Shown piece after piece: positions 55,522-64,000 of a stretch of DNA of 64,000 nt. The notes beneath the pieces are model-generated. The model did not search any database and had not been told where the DNA came from. It saw only the letters and a program-made list of their open reading frames with translations. The translations under genes were made by a program, and so were the position numbers. The stretch is from Ipomoea triloba (lineage: Eukaryota > Streptophyta > Magnoliopsida > Solanales > Convolvulaceae): the NCBI RefSeq assembly GCF_003576645.1, contig NC_044918.1:23331743-23395742 (forward strand), in the 5' to 3' direction. The stretch's first letter is position 1. Every line of letters begins with the position of its first letter.

Positions 55522-58500
55522 ATGGAAACCAAAGTCCTATCCAGCGGAATCCGGCACACTTCCCTCCCTGAAAACTACGTCCGGCCTGAATCCGACCGGC
55601 CAAGGCTATCGGAGGTCGCCGACTGCAACAATGTTCCGGTCATCGATTTGGGCTGCGGAGAACGAAAGCTAATAGTCAAACAAATTGCGCAAGCCTGCTC
55701 CGAATATGGATTTTTCCAGGTCAATTTTCCAATTTCCGACACGCCATTTAATTTTAATTTGGACCGACAATGTCGCATTTTCTTGTACTTATCGCTAATT
55801 ATTTTAAAATTAAGGTTATAAATCATGGGGTACCAAAGAAAGCGATAGAGGACATGCTAAAAGTAGCCCAAGAATTTTTCCAGTTGCCAGTAGAGGAGAA
55901 GATGAAACTCTACTCCGATGACCCATCAAAAACCATGAGACTTTCCACCAGTTTCAATGTCAAAAAAGAAACTGTTCATAACTGGAGAGACTATCTTAGA
56001 CTTCACTGCCATCCATTGGAGAAATACTCACCAGAATGGCCTTCAAACCCGTCTTGTTTCAGGTCAGTTCTCTCTCTATCTTATTTTTGGTTCCAATCAA
56101 GTCCAATTTTGGGTTCCATGCAATTATTTGTGCAATTTGGTTTTAAATTAGGGTTCCTCATGCAACACATGACATGCAGTTGTTTTTTTGTCTAGACTGA
56201 AATACCTTAAAGTAATTCCATTATAGTCAAAGTTTTAAAATTTTTTATGTGTTGTGGGGACACTAATATAATTATGAAATCATTACACTATTAACATTTT
56301 TATTTTTCAATTTTAATTGCTAATTAAGGAATTAAGTAATAGATTTGTGACTTTGCTTGAGATTCCATATTAAAGTAATTGTATCAGCTGATTTCAGCAC
56401 CAACTAATAACACTTTTGGACTTTTGGTTGGTGAAAAGCTTTGTCTGAATCCACCAAACTAGACCCATGAACACCCGAATATGCAGTGATTAAAGTAATC
56501 TTTTTCAAAACACTTTATACTAAAAATTTGAAAATCAAGTTAAAAATTTGGGATCCAGCCCTCCTAACTCAACCACACCACAATAAATTTTTAACTGTGT
56601 CCGTGTCATATGGTCCCCAAACATGTGACTCTTTTTGATCTGGTCGCTTATTGTTTATATTTATTTCTTGATTTGAGTACATCACAAATCTTACTTCAAC
56701 ACAAAAAATAGGGTAATTCTAGTCAAAATGATTAAGGATACAAATTTGTAACTACAAAGTCACGAGCTCAAATCCTAGCCTTGTCGGTTTAAGCTGATGG
56801 GCAACGTGGCTGGTTTAACTCATTGTGGACCTTTGGTGGTTAGGATCACAAGGCGTGATTTGCCTAGTATACATCTTCAGGTAGTGATTGTCGGTTCCCC
56901 TCGTCACCCAAAAAAAATAGTATATCACACCAAGTGTTTTTATCTTAACATATAATAATGATATGAAAATTCTATAATATTAAAAGGCGTTATACTATAA
57001 TACTATCATAATATGCTGCATAAAAATAATTTAGATCAATAATTTGAATTTCTATTCTCACCAAAAAAAAATAAAAATTGAATCTCTATGGGGAAATTAG
57101 AATGATAAAAATTGTATTCACCAAAAAAAAAAAAAGAATGATAAAAATTGTATCGCTCTCACCAAACCGGTGATTATTTTATAAATCACGCAATTAACCT
57201 TTGTAGGTAATATTAGAATAGAGTAAATCATTATAACCAAATGGTATTTTCCGTAATTTATTAAATGGAGATTGGGAATATTTTTTTGAACAAAATGCCA
57301 ACGGCGTTTGCCTGAAAGGTCGTGCCTGGCATAGGGTGTGTCAGGTCACGGCTTCTAGACATTTTCGGCAGCACGTGAATGACGCAAGCCATGAAGACAG
57401 CAGATGGCGTGGGTAGTGACGTTAGATGCCACGTAGGAAAGATAAAAACGCGTTTTTTAATTGGCCTAGGTAGTGACGTTGTGGCGGTGACGTGCTTTGA
57501 GCAGTTAAATCATGGTTGCCGTGTTTCATGACATTTCAAATTTTTAATGACATTACGAATTAAAATAAAATAACTCTCAAATTTTACTTTATGATGTAAC
57601 AGACATTAATAAATTATTCCGTATTATTTTTCATGTGAGTCTCAATGTAAATGTTTACATCAAGATTTTATATATAAGAACAAACATGTTTTTATAAGAT
57701 TTTTTTACACATTAAATTATATTTTGCAATATCGTGAGTTTTAATGTCATATATTTCTTAAAGTTATACCTTGTGTTTTGCCAATGATACATATAGAGAG
57801 TTAGACTTGCAATACACAAGGTACAACCTTGCAAAGTGCACTAGTACAAGCCATTATTATAAAATTTTTATGTTTTTTTTTTTAATTTTTATGTTTTAAT
57901 CCTAATTTTTATATTGTTGCTAAGGAAATTTTAAGTATTGGTGCATCCATATACAGGGCTATTGTGAGGAATTATGTGAAGGAAGTTCGAGAACTTGGAT
58001 TTAGAGTAGAAGAAGCCATATCAGAAAGCTTAGGCCTGGAAAAGAGTAGCATCCGCGAGGTGTTGGGCGAGCAGGGTCAGCATATGGCCGTCAACTTCTG
58101 CATTCCGTGCTGGAAACCGGAGCGCACTTACAGCTTGCCGGCGCATACTGATCCCAATGACCTCACCATTCTCCTTCAAGACACGCAGGCTTCATGCTTC
58201 CAAGTCCTCAAGGATGGCAAGTGGTTGGCTATGAAACCTCACCCAGATGCCTTTGTTATCAACCTTGGTGATCAACTGCAGGTAATTAAGAACTTCTATT
58301 GTTGTAACAATATATATAAAACCAATCTTTGTGGCAACAATTAAATCGCAGGCACTCAGGAATGGCAAGTACAAGAGCGTATGTTACAGTGCTATTGTGA
58401 ACAAACATGGAGCAAGAATGTTGAACATGTCTCTCAAAATGGAAGAACCCATACCAAACCTTCAAGAAACTGAACTCAATGTCACTGCAACGCCGCAACA

Positions 58501-58654
58501 ACGCCTAACAAATTATCCTCCGCCACCAGCATCTGATCACACTCCGCCGCCACATCAAAGGTCTCGCTTTTGGGGCAAAGTTGTTAAGATTACGAAACGT
58601 CTTACGGTTGAATTAATTTGGAGAGCACTTTTTGATGAACTTGCTGATGAGTGA
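55522..58654 (+). CDS. DMR6-like 2-oxoglutarate/Fe(II) dioxygenase, altered C-terminus
   Basis: Exons 55522-55719, 55815-56062, 57957-58281 and 58352-58654, all introns GT-AG, giving 357 residues. Exons 1-3 follow Arabidopsis DMR6 closely: RHTSLPENYVRPESDRPRLS near the start, GFFQ/VINHGVPKKAIEDM at the exon 1-2 join, STSFNVKKETVHNWRDYLRL in exon 2, LGEQGQHMAVN and PAHTDPNDLTILLQD in exon 3. His212 and Asp214 are in place. In DMR6 (a salicylate 5-hydroxylase that dampens immunity) the third iron ligand is His269; here it is Tyr269 (KSVCYSAI). Arg279 of the 2OG-binding R-x-S is kept but the serine is Leu281. The last 75 residues (proline-rich, then WGKVVKITKRLTVELIWRAL) do not resemble DMR6, which has 341 residues. 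No in-frame stop occurs. It is either an expressed non-catalytic paralogue or a young pseudogene. Confidence 0.88.
56063..57956 (+). other. Intron 2 of the DMR6-like gene, 1894 bp, repeat-loaded
   Basis: Donor GTCAGT, acceptor ATACAG. It holds a SINE-like segment (about 56740-56930) and a G+C-richer block at 57290-57540 (AACGGCGTTTGCCTG..., two copies of GTAGTGACGTT at about 57411 and 57470) that I cannot assign. Confidence 0.6.
56740..56930 (+). mobile_element. SINE-like element in intron 2
   Basis: GTCACGAGCTCAAATCC resembles a box B region of a tRNA-derived SINE. It is followed by GGTTTAAGCTGATGGGCAAC, GGTTCCCCTCGTCACCC and a short poly-A. Box A is poor, so this is tentative. Confidence 0.4.
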
Positions 58655-59045
58655 TGACGCGGGTATATAATATTCAGGGCCGGCCCGGGCCATGAAAGAC
58701 TATAGAAATGTAAAAGCCACTTATTATCAACGGCTGATGACTATAATGTGTATTTGATAGACATGATTTTCAAGGAGAAATTTTTACATTTAGGATCATG
58801 AGGCTTTTATTTTCATCATCATGATCTCTAATTCTCTAAATAATAAGCTTCAAAATTATTTCTATAATTTTTCCTAGGATGAATACATAGAAATAAAATG
58901 TCCTATTTATAACTGTAGGATAAAGAGTTTTGATAAATTCAAATTCTTTTGATATTATCTAATTAACAAATTAAATAATATCAATATTATTCAAAATCTA
59001 TTTAAATATACTAATATTAAAAAATAATAATATTTAGCAAATTTT
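58655..59045. other. 3' flank of the DMR6-like gene
   Basis: No further exon resembling the DMR6 C-terminus is seen here on the plus strand. A GGGCCGGCCCGGGCC stretch (58678-58692) precedes A+T-rich sequence. AATAATAAGC-type poly-A signal candidates occur near 58840. Confidence 0.5.
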
Positions 59046-59120
59046 CAGTGTCAACAATCCATAAGGTACACCTATATAAGTGTTTTCGCTACAATGGAGG
59101 TGACTGTAAAAGTCTATGTT

Positions 59121-59232
59121 TTCCGCAACACCCGTTTTACGGGTTTACGGGTGTCGCGGAAAGGTGATTCACTTTTTTTATTTTTTTTTTCATTAATTAC
59201 TTCCCGCGGCACTCAGGGCGGGTGCCGCGGGA
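59121..59232. repeat. Two G+C-rich hairpins
   Basis: Hairpin 1: 15-bp arms 59121-59135 and 59147-59161 (TTCCGCAACACCCGT and its near complement). Hairpin 2: perfect 11-bp arms 59202-59212 and 59222-59232 (TCCCGCGGCAC / GTGCCGCGGGA). Confidence 0.9.
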
Positions 59233-60449
59233 GGTGAATTACATAAAAAAAATATATGTATAATTATTTATATTAATCCATAAAATTAAAGAAATTACTG
59301 CCAAATCTCAAAATTAATTTTCAGGAAATTATATAGCAGAATTTATAAGAATTTACATAGCATAAAATTTTTTTAGCATTTACACTGCCAATCTCAAAAT
59401 ATAGCATAAAAAAATACTAAGTTTTTCAATTCACTAAATCAAAACAAAAAAAAAAATCAAAAAGAAAATTGAAGATCACAGATCAGAGACGGCAAGCCAA
59501 AATCCTATCTCCGCGCCGTCTCTGTTCCTCGCTTCGCCGCTGCACCGCCACTGTTCCTCCTTCCTCCACCGCACCACGTACTGCTACTATTCCTCCATCA
59601 GATCTGCTGGGTCCTGTTGTACAGATCTGAATGAGGAGAGTTGAAAACTAAAAAAATAAATCTTACCTAAGTAAAGGAGCGTCACAGATCTGTTGGTTGG
59701 CCACCGTGTTCCGCTCTCTCCATTATCAGTTCAACCTCTCACCTTTATGGTGTCAGTTCAACATCTCTGCCAACAGATATGAACTTCCAGACTTGGAGAC
59801 GTTGGGGATCGGCCGTGTCTGGTAGTATAGCAGCTGGCGGCGGAGCAGAGTAAAAAGATGGAGATCTCGTTCGGTGCCGGGTGACGGTTGGCTGGTTGCG
59901 CTGGAGATCTCGTTCCGGCAGACTCGCTGGAAACACTTGGGGGGAGAGAGACTCGGTGGATGGGTGGATGGTTGGATGGTTGGCCGGTGAGGACAGATGG
60001 AAATGGAGAGGAGTTGCGCCGGTGAGGAGAATTCGAGATCTGAAATGATGGAAATGAAGCGTATGAAAGAAGAGAATGGGTTGTCACTTGTCAGGTTTTG
60101 TGTCCTCTCCATTTAATGGGGTTGTCATAGAGAATGGGGCTTCAGGCACGGCAATTGTGAGTATTTAAGGTGATTTGGAATTTTTTGGAAACTAAAAGAA
60201 ACAAAAACCAACACTATGAGGACTAAAAAATATATATTAACTCTATTTATAAATTTGTATGAATTATTTAAATGATTAAACACGCAATATGTTTTTGGGG
60301 GTGTTTGGTTATTGGCTTATAAGTCAAATTTTAGCTTATTTGACCAAGTTTAGCTTTTTGACCAACCAATAAGCTATTTTGAAGTGTTTGGTAAATGGCT
60401 TATTGGCCTTGGCTTATTGGGTCAATAAGCTGAAAATTGAAAAGCTAAT

Positions 60450-60678
60450 GGGCTTGTTTGGTTATTAGCGGTTAGCAGTTAGCGGTAGCGGGTTGTGTTA
60501 GCGGTTATCAAATAGCGGATTGTATTAGCGAGTTTGACCAGCAAAATGTATTAGCGGTTTGTAAAAAGATGTTTGGTAAAATTAGCTGTTTAAATTAGCG
60601 GTTAACATGTAAAATGACCAAAAGGGTATACATATAATACTACTCCGTAATAATAATAATAATAATAATAGTAATAAC

Positions 60679-60712
<34 letters not shown>

Positions 60713-61161
60713 TTGTTATTATTAATAAACCAAAAAAAATAAAAAAAAAGAAACCAAAAGAAAAAAAAAAACTAAAAAGATGTGGGATCTACATCGTAAG
60801 TTGTTAAAAAAAGGGGCCTTGAGCTCCATTATAAAAGGGAGCTCAACGCCCCTTATTCTTCTCTTGCCTACCAATGAGCAAGAGAAGAGAAGAGAAGCCT
60901 GAGGCTGCTGCCTCAGGCTTCTAAATAACGTAGGAAATTTTTTTTTTTTTAATAAAATGGAGGGCGTTTTGGGGAAGAATTAATTCTTCCCCAAAACGCC
61001 AATCCCATTAGCAGCGTTTGGGATTTCAGTGGTTTGGAGCAAACCGCTACTCCAAACCGCTGTTAACCAAACGCCTTCTTTAGCGGTTTGACTTGGTCAA
61101 ACCGCTAAAGTTGGTCAAAATCGCCAAAATTTGGCGGATAAGCTGTTAACCAAACACACCC
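60450..61161. mobile_element. MITE (inner), 712 bp, rich in hairpins
   Basis: Ends GGGCTTGTTTGGTTATTAGC and ...GCTGTTAACCAAACACACCC with AAT on both sides (60447-60449 and 61162-61164). TTAGCGG words occur many times on the left arm, CCGCTAA on the right. Contains (TAA)n at 60645-60712 and the hairpin string listed next. Confidence 0.8.
60813..61109. repeat. String of five strong hairpins, including a 38-bp perfect palindrome
   Basis: In order: 60813-60852 (stem GGGGC-TTGAGCTCC); 60857-60888 (11-bp stem TCTTCTCTTGC); 60893-60922 (13-bp stem AGAAGCCTGAGGC, loop TGCT); 60963-61000 (perfect 38-bp palindrome, half-site GGCGTTTTGGGGAAGAATT); 61079-61109 (14-bp stem TTTAGCGGTTTGAC, 3-nt loop). All arms were checked base by base. 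Confidence 0.95.
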
Positions 61162-61632
61162 AATGAATGTAGCTTTTTGTATTAGCTGGTTGGAAACAAT
61201 GGTATATTGACTATTTTATCCTTTAAAATCAATGGGATTTACTTTTAAATGGGTGATGTGTTTGTTATTTTATAAAAATAATAATAATAATACCCTTAAA
61301 TGTCATTTTACATTCAATCAGCTACTAATAAACAGCTAATTTACCAAACAGTTTTTTATAACCAGCTAATACAACCAGCTGGTCAAACCAGTTAACGCAA
61401 TCAGCCATCAACTACTAGCCAAACCAACCAGCTATCAGCCATTTGCCAAACACCCCATTTATTCTTTAAATACATGAAATTTTGATAATGTTAAATAATT
61501 GTTTACTTTGTATTAAATAAATTATGTTAGATGTATTTTAAAACTAAATTTAAATATGTTTATTGCTAAAACAAAGTTACAAATAAGAATAAATTGAAAG
61601 TTTAAAGTTTTAATTTTTATGATTAGTCTAGT

Positions 61633-61635
<3 letters not shown>

Positions 61636-61703
<68 letters not shown>
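61636..61703. repeat. (TAA)n joined to (TTA)n, self-complementary microsatellite
   Basis: About 11 AAT units turn into about 11 ATT units, forming a perfect foldback. Confidence 0.95.
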
Positions 61704-61704
<1 letters not shown>

Positions 61705-61989
61705 ATTTTTAAATTTATTGACTTTCCGCTACACCTCCACGTAGTATGTGTAGCGAAAAGTATAAATAATTATTGACTTTTCGCTACACCCCCACGTGGC
61801 AGGTGTAGCGGAAAGTTGACACGTTTTTTTCTTTAGGGAATCCACTACACCTTTTAAACAAAGGTGTAGTGTATTCTTATGTATTTATTTACAATATTGC
61901 CACTGAATTCATTTTTTCAACTATCCACTACACCTTTTTTAAGAGTTGTAGTGTAAAGCTATGCTTATATGACCAATTTTGTAGTAGTG

Positions 61990-62354
61990 AGAGGAGAGAG
62001 ACAATAATCACAATATTGTGCATGTCAGGTAAGGTTGGACAATATTGTGTAAAGTACTGATCCCATTGCCGTTTTAAAATTAGGGTTGCATACAAGTCGG
62101 TACTCTCATCACCGTTTAATGAGTTAGCTGAGAAAAAGTGAGAAAAAGTAATAAAAGTAAACGGTGGAGTAATGAGGAGAGAGAAAACGGTACTCCAATC
62201 ACCGATTCTTTCTCCTCAATTTAATTCCCCTCTACCTACCCAAAAGCCTTCCCTCTCTGCCTACCCAAAAGCCACAGAGTACACGGCATTCAACTCCTTT
62301 TCTTTTTCCCAAATCCCAAAAATTATTTATTACCCCAATTCCCCAACCCCCAAC
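61990..62354. other. Spacer between CACTA-like and hAT elements
   Basis: GA-rich start, then C-rich stretch (CCCCAATTCCCCAACCCCC). No gene recognised. Confidence 0.4.
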
Positions 62355-64000
62355 TAGGGCTGTGCAGAATCTGAAAAAACCGACGAACCCGACCGAATCG
62401 CCGGCCGAAAAGCCACTACCGAACCGAGCCGAACCCGACCATTAAAAACCGAACCGAAGCTTGAAACGACGTCGGTTAAGCGGCTGCGGGTAGGAAGGTC
62501 CAAAATTGCAACCGACCCGTCCAAATATCCTATCAAAACTAGGGCTAGATATGCTATGTATTATACGACGTCGTTATGTGTTGTAGTATATATATCCTTA
62601 GATAAGGATTGAGACTCCCGTATCTCCTCATTTGTGCAGTCGCGACTCATCCTAGGGTTTTCTCAATTCTCTTATTTCTCTCATTTCTTTGAGACTTCTC
62701 TCACTCTCTCAGACCTCAGTCGCGAATCGCGATCCCTCTCTCTTCTCGTTCTCGACTTCTCTAAGAGTCTGAGACTCTGAGTTCTCTCGTTCTCCGTTGG
62801 GGACTTCCACAGTTCCACCCGGTGGTCGTTGGTGACTTGGTTCTGTTCGAGTTCGACTGGTGGAAGCCCGACGCCCTACTGGTGCCTGTTGGAGTGGTGG
62901 ACCGTTCGGCTGTTTCATCTGGTGATATCTGTGCTAGAAGCCCTTATTCTCTGGGGTATTTGTGAGAAAGGAAGTAGGTATTCAAACCCTAGTTTAATAA
63001 CTTTGATAGTTTGATTTGTTAGTGATTATGTGATATTTTGTGATATTCTGGATTTCTGGTGGGAGCACTGAGCCATTGCATACTCTTTAGCGATTTTGTG
63101 ATATTTTATGAATCTGTGATATTCTGGTGGGAGCACTGACTCATTTCATGTTTATTTCAAACCCTTGTTTAATAAAATATATATCTTAGCGATTTTGTGA
63201 TATTATGGTGGAAGCACTGACTATTTGCCTGTTTTTTTTTTTTTGAAATTTTAACAATTTACAAACCCTAGTTTGATAACTTAATCAGTTATCATATACT
63301 GGTGGTCAAGTGGAAGCTCATTTTATAGAAATCATGATAATGATGGACTAGGAATTGGGAAACAATAGCTGTATATTAATATTACAGTCTCTCAATCTGA
63401 AATTGAAATTTGAAAATTGAAACCCTGAATCTGGATTTCTTTGTCTAGTACTCTAGAGTCTAGACTCTAGTCAAGTTTATGGATGTATGCCCTTAAATGT
63501 ATTCTCAATAAATTTCCTAATAAAATAATTAAGTGTTCTTGGAAAATGATGACACAAAGTGTGTCTGATTCTAGAACTTTATGCGTAATTGTATGGCTGA
63601 CTAAGACACTGAGTGACTGTCTGTCACTCTATCCATTATTCTTGGTGATTGTATCCCAATACTGTCTGTACTGATACTTAGCTATATTTTAGATAGATAA
63701 TATCAGTATACCTGGTACTCCTGGTAGTCAACCACCCAGTTCTTCAATTGTGGAACCTACAGTGGTGGAAGCCCAAACTGTTGAGGCTAATAATCAACAG
63801 AATGAGTAACCTCCTGCTACAGATTCTGGGAAGAAGAGGAAAGAGGTTGATTCCAGATCTAGAGTATGGGATCATTTTGTGAGAATAAAAGACAGTAAAA
63901 ATGTTACTATACAAGCAAGGTGTGTTTATTGTGCAAAAGTGTACACGTGTCAGTCCAAGAAACATGGTACATCTTCATTAAGAGCCCATATGCTAAGCTG
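62355..64000 (+). mobile_element. hAT (Ac-like) DNA transposon, 5' part
   Basis: Starts TAGGGCTGTGCAGAATC followed by repeated ACCGAACC-type words, a typical plant hAT 5' end. A CT-rich leader (62640-62800), three tandem units of AGCGATTTTGTGATATT with GGTGG(G/A)AGCACTGACT (63025-63230) and then transposase coding follow. The right end lies outside the window, so autonomy cannot be judged. Confidence 0.7.
63690..64000 (+). CDS. hAT transposase N-terminus with BED zinc finger (partial)
   Basis: After an acceptor-like TTTTAG (about 63690) the frame reads DNISIPGTPGSQPPSS..., then NNQQNE and TAA (63807-63809). It continues in the same frame with SGKKRKEVDSRSRVWDHFVR, CVYCAKVYTC and KKHGTSSLRAHML. 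This is the BED zinc finger (W, CX2C, HX4H-like spacing) of hAT transposases, which binds the element ends. Either the stop inactivates this copy or translation starts after it. The catalytic RNase H-like and dimerisation domains lie beyond the window edge. Confidence 0.7.

Larger units (their letters stand above)
60298..61456. mobile_element. Tourist-like MITE (outer), interrupted
   Basis: Ends GGGGTGTTTGGTTATTGGC and ...AGCCATTTGCCAAACACCCC are inverted repeats; AGCTTATTTGACCAAG and related words fill both arms. A second MITE (60450-61161) has inserted in it. The target duplication is not clear. Confidence 0.75.
59046..61989. mobile_element. CACTA-like non-autonomous element with nested MITEs
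   Basis: The right end reads TTTTGTAGTAGTG (61977-61989), the reverse of a CACTACTACAAAA terminus. It is preceded by four short hairpins built from CGCTACACC / GGTGTAGCG words (61722-61760, 61776-61816, 61842-61871, 61920-61958), the subterminal repeats expected of CACTA elements. On the left, hairpins of similar style (59121-59161 and 59202-59232) and a degenerate CAGTGTCAACAATCC start (59046) are plausible counterparts. The target duplication is not clear, so the left boundary is tentative. No transposase is seen; a G+C-rich segment (59490-60120) is unassigned. Confidence 0.5.

Noticed and set aside
59753..60112. 119-codon minus-strand frame rich in Pro and Ser
   Set aside because: Overlapping frames of equal quality exist in the same region, and it lies inside a CACTA-like element; no conserved protein recognised.

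Overview
This window looks like nuclear DNA from a eudicot plant. It has an A+T-rich background, one spliced gene with GT-AG introns, a plant-type U2 snRNA promoter, a chloroplast-derived insertion and dense plant transposable elements (Copia, Gypsy, LINE, Helitron, MULE, PIF/Harbinger, CACTA, hAT). I would guess Solanales, possibly Ipomoea, but I cannot prove that from the sequence. No CRISPR arrays, operons or other prokaryotic features are present.

Only three host genes look credible. (1) A single-exon NDR1/HIN1-like (NHL, LEA_2) membrane protein gene at 1729-2382 (+). (2) A U2 snRNA gene at 6463-6658 (-) with an upstream sequence element, a TATA box and a 3' box all correctly spaced. (3) A four-exon DMR6-like 2-oxoglutarate/Fe(II) dioxygenase gene at 55522-58654 (+). 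Its first three exons are close to DMR6, but the last exon has lost the third iron-binding histidine and the family C-terminus. At the right edge (62355-64000) the 5' part of a hAT element begins, with a BED zinc finger running off the window.

Layout: 1-5 kb holds a Copia LTR fragment, MITEs and the NHL gene. 4.7-6.7 kb holds a SINE-like element, a plastid insertion carrying trnG exon 1 and the U2 gene. 7.5-11 kb holds two Helitrons in a row and a gutted Copia element. 11-24 kb holds LTR remnants, Tourist-like MITEs and a third, truncated Helitron. 24-26.5 kb holds a local duplication split by foldback elements, a MULE-MITE nested in another MULE-MITE, and an assembly gap. 26-36 kb holds Gypsy gag debris, tandem-repeat foldbacks and a Helitron with gene-like content. 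36.9-54.5 kb is a nest. An old minus-strand retroelement zone there is interrupted by a Pack-MULE carrying an allene oxide cyclase fragment, a LINE 3' end, and a 10.2-kb Copia element with both LTRs. 59-62 kb is a CACTA-like element with two more MITEs inside it, one nested in the other; the inner MITE carries a string of strong hairpins.

The Copia element contains an exact 1.79-kb tandem duplication with a single N at the junction, which looks like an assembly error. Most of its stop codons fit C-to-T or G-to-A change, as expected of a silenced, methylated element. I see no new multigene system. The points most worth following up are the altered DMR6-like protein, the Pack-MULE gene captures and the hairpin string at 60.8-61.1 kb.
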